This document shows, piece by piece, positions 44,658 to 54,157 of a stretch of DNA of 64,000 nt (position 1 is the stretch's first letter; every line of letters starts with the position of its first letter). Source of the stretch: Bacillus sp. FJAT-29937 (lineage in GTDB: Bacteria > Bacillota > Bacilli > Bacillales > Cytobacillaceae); contig NZ_LMAS01000008.1 of the NCBI RefSeq assembly GCF_001509555.1, forward strand, positions 1-64,000, in the 5' to 3' direction. The notes below the pieces were generated by a model. It searched no databases, was not told the DNA's origin, and saw nothing but the letters and a program-made list of their open reading frames with translations. The position numbers and the translations under genes were made by a program.

Positions 44658-45355
44658 GAAACAGATTTGCACTTGGTATTGATGATATTGGATCATTAGT
44701 GGCTCAAGATTTAACAGGAAGCAAAATTGACAGTAACAATGTAGTCGTGTCAAGAAGTGAGGATGGAGGGAAACCCGTTGCGATTGGATTTCGTGCGAAA
44801 AAAGCGAATGGAAGATATCGATACTTTTGGCTTTATCGAGTTATTTTTAACATTCCTACCACAAGTCTTGCAACAAAAGGTGAATCGATTACGTTTAGTA
44901 GTCCTACCATAGAAGGAACGGTTTTTAGAAGAAATAAGCTGGATGGAGAAAACAAACACCCATGGAAGGCAGAAGTAACAGAAGGGGATACTGGAGTGGC
45001 TCAAGAAACGATTTCAAATTGGTTTACTACTGTTTATGAGCCTGACTTTTCACCCGTAACTCCTACAATTACCGTGACTACCCAGCCAGCGGAATTGACG
45101 GAAGTAGTCGAAGGTAGTATTTCTGGAAGTCTTTCAGTGGTAGCAAGTACAAATACAAGTTACCCAGTGACTTATCAGTGGTATGAAAACTCTGTAGACA
45201 GCACAAGTGGTGGAAGTATTATAAACGGAGAAACTTCTGCAAGCTTGGACATCCCGACCGATCTAACAGCAGGAACCTATTATTACTATTGTGTGCTGAG
45301 CTCTGTTGGGGCTAGCAGTGTAACAACGAATGTAGCTACAGTAACTGTATTGTAA
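44657..45355 (+). pseudogene. Phage major tail tube protein, N-terminally truncated
   Basis: The frame opens after a stop at 44654 and reads RFALGIDDIGSLVAQDLTGS, a mid-gene block of siphophage tail tube proteins (phi13-type family). It continues through GKPVAIGFRAKKANGRYRYFW to a C-terminal Ig-like domain (TITVTTQPAELTEVVEGS, YQWYENSVDSTSGGS). No start codon or ribosome binding site is present. The remaining head and connector genes are missing upstream. Confidence 0.82.
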
Positions 45356-45371
45356 AGGAGGTAGATGAACA

Positions 45372-45797
45372 TTGGCGAATGAGAAAGTCGAGACCTCACC
45401 GATCGATGTTGATTTTGCAGCGGATGAAAGAAGTGCTGTCATTGAAATTGGTGATGAGGAATATAAACTGATTTTGACCACCAAGGCTACGAAAGAAATT
45501 GCTAAACGTTACGGTGGCCTAGAGAATCTTGGTGCTAAGTTAATGAATACAAAGGACTTTGAGCTGGCTCTTGATGAGATTGTTTGGCTTATTACCTTGC
45601 TAGCGAATCAGTCCATTCTAATTCACAATCTACGAAATAAAGATGAAAAGAAAGAGTTGCTGACAGAAGATGAAGTGGAACTATTGTCCACACCTTTTGA
45701 ACTGGCGGAGTACAAAAATGCCATCATGGCTAGCATGCTGAAAGGTACAAAAAGGCATATTGAGAGTGAACCAGCAAAAAACGGGGAAGTCGGGTAA
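45372..45797 (+). CDS. Phage tail assembly chaperone (gpG-like)
   Basis: 141 aa, start TTG with AAAGGAGG upstream. Acidic helical protein (EEYKLILTTKATKEIAKRYGG) in the place where tail chaperones are always found, between tube and tape-measure genes. Its 3' end contains a canonical -1 slippery heptamer A-AAA-AAC at 45776-45782, in the correct phase, leading into an open -1 frame. Confidence 0.8.
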   Translation: MANEKVETSPIDVDFAADERSAVIEIGDEEYKLILTTKATKEIAKRYGGLENLGAKLMNTKDFELALDEIVWLITLLANQSILIHNLRNKDEKKELLTEDEVELLSTPFELAEYKNAIMASMLKGTKRHIESEPAKNGEVG

Positions 45798-45985
45798 GTG
45801 ATGATGAGTTGTTTATCCGACTTATTTATTATGGAACCGCCCAATTAAACAGGAGTGAAGAAGAAGTGTGGCTTCTGCCTTTGGGCCATTTAATGGATCT
45901 GTGGGAATGCCATAAACAGTTTACAGGGTTGGCCAAGCCGAAGCAGGAGATTTTTATTGATGATGTGATTCCGGTGGGGTTATAA
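45783..45985 (+). CDS. Frameshift extension of the tail chaperone (gpT part)
   Basis: After a -1 shift on A-AAA-AAC the frame continues RGSRVSDDELFIRLIYYG and WLLPLGHLMDLWECHKQF, then ends at 45985 with FIDDVIPVGL. This is the gpGT fusion produced by programmed frameshifting in siphophages, here still readable. Confidence 0.78.
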
Positions 45986-46134
45986 AAATATTTTTACAGG
46001 GCCTAAAAGAACCTTAACTGTTGCTATATCAAGCCTTTTCTCTTATCACAACACTAAACACAATACACAGTCACTGTCTTGACTTACAAAAAAGTGTTTG
46101 TGATACAATCCGAAAAAAGGAAGGGGTTGTAGTG

Positions 46135-46413
46135 ATGGAGATTCCAAAGCTTGAGGATTTTGTGAAAGAGATTGATTGTCTGAAGGTAGACGCTAGGGAA
46201 AATGGCGAAAGTAGTATCGAAATTTGTAGTGGTACGCTACATAAAAAGATGGGGGATCATAAAGGGAAAAATGCTAGAATGTTTAGTTGTTGTAAGGCAA
46301 TGTATAAAAGTATGAAACCTGGCGATGAAGTGATTCAATTACCAAATCCTAGATCTGGTAATACTGAAACAAAAGGATATGGTTCAAGATTAATTATTAA
46401 GTACTATTTGTAA
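46135..46413 (+). CDS. Possible phage moron gene, hypothetical
   Basis: 92 aa (MEIPKLEDFVKEIDCLKVDA; RSGNTETKGYGSRLIIKYYL at the end), with AAGGGGTTGTAGTG upstream. A TTGACT-type promoter at 46089 and its own terminator at 46423-46452 make it an independent transcription unit inserted between tail genes. Function unknown. Confidence 0.6.
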   Translation: MEIPKLEDFVKEIDCLKVDARENGESSIEICSGTLHKKMGDHKGKNARMFSCCKAMYKSMKPGDEVIQLPNPRSGNTETKGYGSRLIIKYYL

Positions 46414-46422
46414 CGAAGCGGA

Positions 46423-46453
46423 GGGCACTCTTTAACGGGTGTCTTTTTTATGC
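46423..46453 (+). terminator. Terminator of the moron-like gene
   Basis: GGGCACTC, TTTAAC, GGGTGTCTTTTTTA. Confidence 0.75.
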
Positions 46454-46475
46454 CTTAAAAGAGGGAGGTGGAGTC

Positions 46476-47822
46476 GTGGCTGATAACTTTGGACTTCGAA
46501 TCGGTGTGGAAGGCGAGAAAGATTTTAAGAATGCCTTGAGAGATATAAATCGGAATTTTAAGGTGCTAGGTAGTGAAATGAAACTCGTTACCGCCCAATT
46601 TGATCGGCAGGACCAATCAATTGAGGCTCTAACGGCAAGGAATGGTGTGCTTACCAAGTCAGTAGATGCTCAAAAAGATAAAATCAGCACATTAGAAGCG
46701 GCCCTCAGAAATGCAGCTGAATCATTCGGAGAAACGGATAGACGAACGCAAAATTGGCAAATTCAGCTGAATAACGCCAAGTCTGCCCTTGCTTTGAAAA
46801 CCAAACAGCTAGCTAAGCTAAATGATCAGTATTTTGAACTTGTTCAAATCTCTAAGTCATTGCAAGGTAGTCTTCCGGTTTGCTCAGTAACTTGCGAGCA
46901 CATATCATATTTGTTAAATGATGAGGCTTTTAATATAGATGAATTTGATTATACGGGAGACCCAAAAGCTGGACTCAACCAGATACTTTCAGGGACTCCC
47001 TTTTCTGCAGGAATCGTTGATTTTACAGAAACCTGTACGATGAAAATTAATCAGGAAGTGACAAGAAGGGCAGCACTTAAGCAGTATATAGCCATTTTAG
47101 GTGGCGAGATTGAATACGACGGCTACCAAATTAACATTCGCAAACATCGTGGTAGTAGTATATATCAGCCAGTCATGGATTCAAAAAACGTTACGGATGT
47201 ATCGGTTTCCCATGATTCAAGGGAAAATACATCCTCTTTTAATATTTCATTCTTCAAGCTTTTAAATCTAGCAGTTGGAGATAATGTGCGTATTGTATTT
47301 AGGCCATTAGGAATTGATGTGAAAACGAGAATCATTTCTTTAGAGTATAACCCTTTCTATCGTTACAACATCCAGGTTGAGGTTGGAAGGTACAAGCCTA
47401 GCATTTCTAACACTTTTTACCGCATTGAAAACTCAATGAATAAAGTGGAAAGCTCGCTGAATGATGTGGGCAGTTCTGTGAATGGACTGCAGTACCAAAT
47501 GGATCAGCTTGGCGTTTCTTATACTATAGTAAAGAATTTGACGATTGATGAAACTATGATTCATGTAACCTATGAAGTTGAAAAAGGGGATACCCATCAA
47601 TATTTTGCTGATTATAGCTATACTTCTGATAGTAACGGACGAATCACAAGCATTACTTTGGAAGAAATCTTTTCGGAGTTGTTGTTAAAAAAGAAGTATC
47701 GACTTTGACAGTAGATGCTGCAAGGTTTGACATCGTCTATGCGGATGGAGAGACAGCAAGTTATAACTATTCAACAGATAGTAGCGGCAGAATTACGGGA
47801 ATTGAAAAGGTGGTGGAAGGGT
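46476..47822 (+). pseudogene. Tape-measure / tail endopeptidase fusion, frameshifted
   Basis: Residues 1-125 are the start of a tape-measure protein (MADNFGLRIGVEGEKDFKNA, long coiled coil). At about nt 46860 the frame passes without interruption into a tail-associated endopeptidase-like protein (VTCEHISYLLNDEAFNIDEF, LAVGDNVRIVF, SLEYNPFYRYNIQVEVGRY). The intervening tape measure, distal tail protein and endopeptidase N-terminus are gone, pointing to an in-frame deletion. Near 47657 a one-base loss in ACTTTGG moves the rest (FGVVVKKEVSTLTVDAARF, ending EKVVEG at 47822) into another frame. Confidence 0.75.
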
Positions 47823-48639
47823 GAGTTATCACAGGAATTTCAATAATACATTAGCGATTTGGGCCGCTTTTGGTGGCAGAGGTGAACTCATTCTTCCCAT
47901 CCCTACCTTAAGTTGGCAAAAGAAATATTACAACGACTTTGGTCACACCCAGTATGGTAGCGAGAAGCAAATAAAGGTACATGATAATGGGAATGCACAG
48001 ATTGCTGTGTATTATGCCAAAACACCGTATATGTCTTATTTCAATAAGAGTACAGGAGAATGGACAGTAGTGGATCTTCCTTGGTGGAGCTATGGCCAAC
48101 CAGAAATTTTGTATGCTGGCGGTGGAGTGTTTTTAGCAAAGATAGTAGGGCTAGCTAATATAATTGCTTCTTTTGATGGCATCACTTGGCATAATGCTGG
48201 GTACTGCCAAGGAGCACAAAACTCCATGACCACAGGGGCCTATGATTCTAGTATTGGTTCAGGCATCGTTAGCTGGTGGTACTATAAGTCACCGGTGTAT
48301 TACAGTTTTGATTCGTTAACAGAAAGAACAGCTTGGACGTTGGTCGGAGCGGAATATCGCTATGTTAGCGGAATCTTTCATGTGAATCTTTGTCTAATGA
48401 ACGACAGTGCGACTGAACTTACAGAAACCAATTTATCTCATGTCGGGGATCTCGCCAATAATAACATTCCGAATCCAGAAAATATCGTCTGGATGGAAGA
48501 TTGGGGAAAATATGCATTGTTTAATGAGAGCATGCTATATGTCTCAGCTGATGGACTGACTTGGGAAGGAGTCGAACAACCGGGATTTACTACCACTAAT
48601 TCCGATACATTTGGCGGGGCTATCTATGTACCAGCATAA
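47821..48639 (+). CDS. Phage tail appendage protein, hypothetical
   Basis: 272 aa, Trp/Tyr-rich with beta-repeat character (YFNKSTGEWTVVDLPWW, ISW... ASFDGITWHNAG, YVSADGLTWEGVEQ), like beta-propeller host-binding proteins of tails. GTG start overlaps the preceding stop. The 3' end touches the recombinase fragment, so it may be shortened. Confidence 0.6.
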   Translation: MSYHRNFNNTLAIWAAFGGRGELILPIPTLSWQKKYYNDFGHTQYGSEKQIKVHDNGNAQIAVYYAKTPYMSYFNKSTGEWTVVDLPWWSYGQPEILYAGGGVFLAKIVGLANIIASFDGITWHNAGYCQGAQNSMTTGAYDSSIGSGIVSWWYYKSPVYYSFDSLTERTAWTLVGAEYRYVSGIFHVNLCLMNDSATELTETNLSHVGDLANNNIPNPENIVWMEDWGKYALFNESMLYVSADGLTWEGVEQPGFTTTNSDTFGGAIYVPA

Positions 48640-48642
48640 GGA

Positions 48643-49318
48643 AGATGCTTAGCAATGAGAAGTATAAAGGGGATGCTCTTCTTCAGAAGACTTATACGGT
48701 CGACTTCCTGACGAAAAAGAGAGTACAAAATACCGGACAAATTCCAAGATACTATGTTGAAGAAAGTCATCCTGCAATCATACCAAAAGATATGTGGGAA
48801 GCGGTACAGTTAGAGATGGAGAGAAGGCGGGCCTTTGCAGAGAAACATGGGATTGTAAAAGTTGATTATGCTACGATTGAGAATTCTTTTGCAGGAAGAG
48901 TTATATGTGGCAATTGTGGCAGCCCATTTGGAAGGAAAGTTTGGAACTCTACAAACGAAACGCTTCGAAGAAAAATATGGAGATGCAACAAAAAATACAC
49001 CATTAAAGGTAAAAAGAGCTGTGAGAATAAGCATATAGACGATACAACTTTATACCAAGCCTTTATAGATGTATTTAACGCCATACTAGAAAACAAAGAT
49101 CACTTTTTAAATAAGTGGAGAGAGCAAGTTAGCGACGACCTTCTAAAAAATATAAAACAGAACAGTTTATTGAGCTTTTTAAGGAAGCTACAACATTAAA
49201 AGAGTTTGATATAGGTTTGTACTTTAAGCTAATTGAAAAGATGACGGTATTTAAAGGAGAAAAAATTATTGTGACTTTTCTGGACGGTACTGAAGTTGAG
49301 TGTCAAATTGACAAATAA
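48643..49318 (+). pseudogene. Large serine recombinase, C-terminal fragment
   Basis: It begins MLSNEKYKGDALLQKTYTVD, continues FLTKKRVQNTGQIPRYYVEE and the zinc ribbon CGNCGSPFGRK...CNKK...CENKHID. The N-terminal catalytic domain is absent. At about 49150 the frame changes; the downstream part (QFIELFKEATTLKEFDIGLY, IIVTFLDGTEVECQIDK) is in another frame and ends at 49318. A dead integrase at the right edge of the prophage remnant. Confidence 0.85.
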
Positions 49319-49357
49319 GAAAAGGTCTGGAAAACTCTCCAAGCCTATAAAATATTC

Positions 49358-49387
49358 TGGATAAATTAATTGTTTTTACAGACACTA
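49358..49387 (+). promoter_or_regulatory. Possible sigma-G promoter of the ger operon
   Basis: TGGATA (49358-49363), 17 bases, GACACTA (49381-49387): 5 of 6 and 5 of 7 matches to TGAATA / CATACTA. It is 29 bases from the start codon, and gerA-type operons are forespore-expressed. Confidence 0.45.
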
Positions 49388-49415
49388 TTAAAAACGGTTG
49401 AAGGATAGGTTACGA

Positions 49416-50897
49416 ATGACAGAGCGTCATAATAATGGCAACTTCCCAGGTTATGAAAAAATTAAATCCATTCTTAATGAATCACCCGATTTGATCTGTC
49501 GAAAGCTTGAAGTTGGTCAAGAGGGGATTCATATTATTTTTATGAAGAATTTAATTAAGCCAGAGATTCTAAATGAATATGTCATTAAATACATTGAAGA
49601 ACTTTCTGTAGGAAACTTACATTACACCTATTTAATGAAAAACATACCTATAGGGGAAATAATTGCAAATTTAAACGAACAAGAGGTAATCTCTTCCCTA
49701 TTAAATGGATTTGCTTATATTTTTTTTTTAGATGAGAAAAAGGCATTCATTGTGAACTGCGCAAATCCCATTGAACGCTCTATTGAGAAAGCAGAAACAG
49801 AATCGTTAGTATATGGACCTAAAATTTCGTTCACTGAATCATTAACTTCTAACGTTAAGATAATCAGACAAAATCTAAAAGATTATAATTTGTGCACGGA
49901 TGAAATAAAGATTGGGGAACGCGTTCAAAAGCAAGTAAGAATTGTATATATAAAAGATATTGCGAACGATGACACTCTTCAGACACTTAAGGACAGGATT
50001 AAACAATTAAAAACAGAAAATGTAATTGACAGTTCCGTTTTGGCTCAATGCCTAGAAGATAATCATTACTCTTTATTTCCTCAATTTATATTAACAGAGC
50101 TCCCCGACCGATTCATCTACTCGATTTTAAACGGGCGAATTGGTGTTTTTATAGATGGTAGCCCAGTAGCGATTATAGGTCCTGCTAATTTTTTCTCATT
50201 TTTCGAATCAACAGAAGATATCTATTTGAGATGGTCTTTAAGTACATTGATTCGTGTCATCCGATTATTTGCTATGGTAGGTTCTCTTTTTTTAACAGCC
50301 ATTTATGTGGCTGCCATGACGTATCATTTTGAACTCATACCATCTAAATTGTTATTTATCATTGGACAATCACGTTCACAAGTTCCTTTTCCACCCTTAT
50401 TAGAAGCACTCTTACTAGAATTTTTAATTGAGTTACTTAGAGAAGCTGGGGCCCGTCTTCCTTCAAAAGTAGGACAAACAATGGGAATTGTTGGAGGTAT
50501 TGTCATTGGCCAAGCAACGGTTGAGGCAGGGTTAACTAGCAATATTTTAATTATCATTGTTGCATTTAGTGCATTAGGGGCATTTTCGGCTCCTATTTAT
50601 GAAATGGGCACTGCTGTCAGAATTGCTAGATTTCCAATCATTATTTTAGCAGGTGTTTGGGGGTTAAATGGAATCATTGTCGGTATATGTATTCTAATGG
50701 TTCACTTGTTAAAATTAACTTCTTTAAATAAACCTTATCTTGCACCCCTATATCCGCTAAGAATGAAAGATTTACAATATTTTTTAATACGTCTCCCCCA
50801 CCATTTTTATATGAGGCGACCGGTAGTAAATCGACCAAAAGACTCCATTCGCCTAAAGGAGCGATTAAAAAATATAACAGATTTAGATGAATCTTGA
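49416..50897 (+). CDS. gerKA: Spore germinant receptor A subunit (GerKA/GerAA type)
   Basis: 493 aa. N-terminal soluble domain, then the GerA block RFIYSILNGRIGVFIDGSPVAIIGPANFFSFFESTEDIY, five or so membrane helices, and GIVGGIVIGQATVEAGLTSN. Part of an inner spore membrane receptor that starts germination. ATG 49416 follows GAAGGATAGG; TTG 49398 is less likely. Which of gerA, gerB or gerK it equals cannot be told. Confidence 0.92.
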   Translation: MTERHNNGNFPGYEKIKSILNESPDLICRKLEVGQEGIHIIFMKNLIKPEILNEYVIKYIEELSVGNLHYTYLMKNIPIGEIIANLNEQEVISSLLNGFAYIFFLDEKKAFIVNCANPIERSIEKAETESLVYGPKISFTESLTSNVKIIRQNLKDYNLCTDEIKIGERVQKQVRIVYIKDIANDDTLQTLKDRIKQLKTENVIDSSVLAQCLEDNHYSLFPQFILTELPDRFIYSILNGRIGVFIDGSPVAIIGPANFFSFFESTEDIYLRWSLSTLIRVIRLFAMVGSLFLTAIYVAAMTYHFELIPSKLLFIIGQSRSQVPFPPLLEALLLEFLIELLREAGARLPSKVGQTMGIVGGIVIGQATVEAGLTSNILIIIVAFSALGAFSAPIYEMGTAVRIARFPIIILAGVWGLNGIIVGICILMVHLLKLTSLNKPYLAPLYPLRMKDLQYFLIRLPHHFYMRRPVVNRPKDSIRLKERLKNITDLDES

Positions 50898-50905
50898 GGT
50901 GCAAA

Positions 50906-52000
50906 ATGAAATCAAATATACGTTTTGTTAACGCCTTTATGGCGTTTTATATCATACACACTTCGCAAATCGGTATGGGAATTCTTGGATTTCCAAGAAT
51001 TATATATCTAGAATCAAAAAAAGATGCTTGGATATCCATTTTGCTATCTGGTTTATTCGTTAGCTTGATTACATGGGTATTGATTTCTATCCTAAAAAAA
51101 AATGAAGGTGGTACTCTTTTTGAAATTCATGAACATATATTCGGACGCTTGATTGGTAGTATTTTTAACTTCCTTATTGTCATTTACTTTATTGCCGTCC
51201 ATTATTCGATTACCATTAGTTTTGTCGAGTTGTCACTAACATGGGGATATGAAGGTGTCTATGAATGGGTCGGGGTATTGGCTTTATTAATAATAACCAT
51301 TTATGCTGTATCCGGCGGATTTAGAGTAGTGACCGGTGTTTGCTTCTTATCCTTTTTATTGACTATATGGCTGCTATTTGTTGTGTACCAACCACTTCAA
51401 ACCATAAATCTAACTAGGATTTTACCTATTATGACGACAACTCCTTCAGAAATTATGAAAGGAGTTTTCAAGAGCAGTTATACAATGTTAGGTTTCGAGA
51501 CGTTACTTTTTATTTTTCCATTTATAAAGGAGAAAAATAAACTACAGCTGTTTAGTCAAATAGCAGTCTGGTTTACGACCATTCTTGTTTTAATAACAAC
51601 TGTTGTTTCTATTTTATTTTTTAGCGCGAATGAATTAGAGAAGAATGTATGGCCTGTTGTCAGCATGATTAGCACGGTCCATTTTCCATTTATTGAGCGC
51701 TTTGAATTTGTTGCGGTTCCGTTATGGATTTTAGTTATTTTTCCAAACCTATGTATCACTCTATATATTTCTTCCAAGGGTATTAAACAGATTTTTCATA
51801 TAAAACAGAAATATGGAATATGGCTCATCTCCATTATCCTTTTTATCTGCAGTTTTTTAATTACGAAAAGAGTAGATAATAATTATTTTTTTGATCAAAT
51901 TGGCAAAACTGGATTTTTCCTGTGGTTTATCTATCCGATTTTCTTGTATGGAATAACCATTATAAAATCAAAAATCAATACTCGTACCAGACGGAGTTGA
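50906..52000 (+). CDS. gerKB: Germinant receptor B subunit (GerAB/GerKB type)
   Basis: 364 aa, APC-superfamily fold with ten membrane segments (FVNAFMAFYIIHTSQIGMGILGFPRII; FETLLFIFPFIKEK). Binds the amino-acid germinant in known homologues. ATG 50906 follows TTGAGGTGCAAA, which contains the gerKA stop, so translation is coupled. Confidence 0.92.
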   Translation: MKSNIRFVNAFMAFYIIHTSQIGMGILGFPRIIYLESKKDAWISILLSGLFVSLITWVLISILKKNEGGTLFEIHEHIFGRLIGSIFNFLIVIYFIAVHYSITISFVELSLTWGYEGVYEWVGVLALLIITIYAVSGGFRVVTGVCFLSFLLTIWLLFVVYQPLQTINLTRILPIMTTTPSEIMKGVFKSSYTMLGFETLLFIFPFIKEKNKLQLFSQIAVWFTTILVLITTVVSILFFSANELEKNVWPVVSMISTVHFPFIERFEFVAVPLWILVIFPNLCITLYISSKGIKQIFHIKQKYGIWLISIILFICSFLITKRVDNNYFFDQIGKTGFFLWFIYPIFLYGITIIKSKINTRTRRS

Positions 52001-52004
52001 AAGA

Positions 52005-53135
52005 ATGAAAAAAATTGTTATTCTGCTGTGTTCTCTTCTTTGTACTGCATGTATGGCCCCTGAAAAAATAATAGAAATGCAAGGGATTTCAACGATTATT
52101 GGTTATGACTTGCTTGATGACAATACATACAAAGGCACTATCAGTTTGTTACAATTTGACCGAAAAGAAGAAAGGACCAGTGTAACCCTTTCAGCTGAAG
52201 GAACGACTAGTAAACAAATCAGACAAAAACTAGAGGAACAAACAAGCCATGACATTACGTCTGGTCAATTAAGGACCATACTATTTAATAAAAATATGGC
52301 AGAAACAGTAGGAATTTCTTCTTTTCTGGATACAATGCAACGAGATAGCAGTATCAGTTCTTTAATCTTTTTGGCCATTACTGATAATGCTGAGGAGACA
52401 ATTAACAATACAAACTATGAAGAATATCCCGAAATGGGATCCTATATCTATCAAATATTGGATAAACACGAAAAGAAAGAAATGTTAGTCAACTCCAACT
52501 TACATGATTTTATTACTACACTATATGAAATAGGTATTGATCCTACCCTACCCTTGATTAAAAATGCAAATGGGGTAGCACCTTCTATAGGTGGTGTTGC
52601 ATTATTCAAAGATGATAAAATTGTGGGGTCTATTTCGTTGATAAACACCTTTTACCTAAAATTATTCACAAATAATAATGCATTTTTAGGTGATATAACT
52701 GTAGAGATTCCTGCTCAAGAACTAGAGAAAAGAGGTATGGCAAAACTAAACCTTCCTAAAAGTGATATTTATAGGATTACACTTCTTCCAATAAAGTACA
52801 AAGGAAACATTGAAATAAAGAACGAAGAATTGGTTCATTTAAATGCAACGATATCCGTTTCAACATTAGAATTTCAACCCACTACTTCTTTGAAAAATAA
52901 AGATGCACTAAACAAAATGGAGCAACTAATTAGTGAAGCCCTAAACAAAGAATTTGGAAAGATACTTGAGGAATTAAAAAATTTACATACGGATCCCATT
53001 GGCATTGGAAGAAAAATAAGAAGTGTAAGAAAATATTCCCATTTAACTGAGGAAGATTTAAGACAAAATTTCTCAACACTAAAGATAAAACCAAATATAA
53101 AGGTGGAAATTAAGCGAACTGGATCAGTTGAATAA
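52005..53135 (+). CDS. gerKC: Germinant receptor C subunit, lipoprotein
   Basis: 376 aa. Signal peptide with lipobox LLCTAC (lipidated Cys16), then GerAC domains: GISTIIGYDL, SVTLSAEGTTSKQIRQKLEEQTS, VALFKDDKIVGSIS. Outer face of the inner spore membrane. Four bases after gerKB. Confidence 0.92.
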   Translation: MKKIVILLCSLLCTACMAPEKIIEMQGISTIIGYDLLDDNTYKGTISLLQFDRKEERTSVTLSAEGTTSKQIRQKLEEQTSHDITSGQLRTILFNKNMAETVGISSFLDTMQRDSSISSLIFLAITDNAEETINNTNYEEYPEMGSYIYQILDKHEKKEMLVNSNLHDFITTLYEIGIDPTLPLIKNANGVAPSIGGVALFKDDKIVGSISLINTFYLKLFTNNNAFLGDITVEIPAQELEKRGMAKLNLPKSDIYRITLLPIKYKGNIEIKNEELVHLNATISVSTLEFQPTTSLKNKDALNKMEQLISEALNKEFGKILEELKNLHTDPIGIGRKIRSVRKYSHLTEEDLRQNFSTLKIKPNIKVEIKRTGSVE

Positions 53136-53162
53136 CAGGTTTTCTAACGCCACTTAACCACG

Positions 53163-53199
53163 GCCCAAGTGTTGATTATTCACTGGGTCTTTTTTCTCG
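53163..53199 (+). terminator. ger operon terminator
   Basis: GGCCCAAGTG, loop, CACTGGGTCTTTTTTC. Confidence 0.85.
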
Positions 53200-53347
53200 C
53201 TTGTTGCATGGTACCATTGCAAAAAGGACAGACTACTTCAACTTCTTCATTTTCTTCCAAGTCAAAATGAAATTCTTCTACAACATAATCTGGAAAATCA
53301 TCTTCTTTTCCGTAATCAATACATCTAAAATAATAAATTCTATTTCT
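53180..53347 (-). pseudogene. Remnant of a small CxxC protein
   Basis: An open frame of 55 codons (YYFRCIDYGKEDDFPDYVVE...VEVVCPFCNGTMQQARKKTQ) with a CPFC knuckle but no usable start, bounded upstream by a stop. It looks like the 3' part of a small acidic zinc-binding protein. The rest of the gap up to 53414 shows nothing. Confidence 0.35.
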
Positions 53348-53414
53348 TCATTTAAGCCGAATGAGATGAGCCTTTAGTTTTCTATTCGGATAAAGCATTT
53401 TTCATAAATATCTA

Positions 53415-53933
53415 TTGCTTCAATTTGTAGCCTATCCACTTTCTTCTCAAGAATGGGAAATTAATTTATGGCTACATGCTGGAGATACAATGAATGCTGC
53501 AAAAGAAACATTCAAAAAACTCGATGTTGAAAAACTCTTAGAACTGCAAAAGCAAGGTTTCCAATTATCAAAGAATTTTCATGTCGCATACCGTTCAAGT
53601 AATTTATTATGGTTTGAAGGAACACTTTCTTTTGAAGAATATATAAGATTTTGGAAGAAGGAATATTCCAATTTAAAGCAAATTAAGAGAACAGACTTTT
53701 CTGATCTATTTAGTGAATTAGAAGACAAGAAGATAATTGTCTCTGAGGATAGAAGTAAAATTAAAGAAAAAATTTTAGACAAGAGATATGATAAGTTAAA
53801 CATCTGTCCTGGATTCTTAATGAAGTATACATGGAAAGATGAGGATGCAATAAGACTAGATAAGAGTAATATGTTTGATGCTGATTTTAAAGATAAAGTC
53901 GAGGCAGCTTTTAGTGTTATTGGTGGAATCTAA
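53415..53933 (+). CDS. Hypothetical protein, possibly N-terminally truncated
   Basis: Up to 172 aa from TTG 53415, without a good ribosome binding site; it reads like mid-protein from the first residue (SSQEWEINLWLHAGDTMNAA). Soluble, Lys/Phe-rich (NLLWFEGTLSFEEYIRFWKKE). No family recognised. It lies in a debris-rich stretch, so it may be a broken gene. Confidence 0.5.
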   Translation: MLQFVAYPLSSQEWEINLWLHAGDTMNAAKETFKKLDVEKLLELQKQGFQLSKNFHVAYRSSNLLWFEGTLSFEEYIRFWKKEYSNLKQIKRTDFSDLFSELEDKKIIVSEDRSKIKEKILDKRYDKLNICPGFLMKYTWKDEDAIRLDKSNMFDADFKDKVEAAFSVIGGI

Positions 53934-54111
53934 TTTCACAAGTATTGTTGTTATAAACAGGTTAATAACTAACAAAGTGAGTGTTACGGAAATTTTATTT
54001 AGGCCCTCTTGAATTTAGGGGGTACACCATTACGCAAAATCGAATTTACGCGTTTCAGTATCATCATTCTATCAAAACACATGTTGAGTGTGTCTCGCAG
54101 ATAGTTTTAAA

Positions 54112-54154
54112 AGAAGCAGCAGGCCCCAAATAGGGGATTCCTGCTGCATTTATT
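54112..54154 (-). terminator. Terminator of the recombinase remnant
   Basis: Minus strand GCAGCAGG-aat-CCCC...GGGG-CCTGCTGC, then TTCTTTTAAAA. Confidence 0.7.
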
Positions 54155-54157
54155 CCA

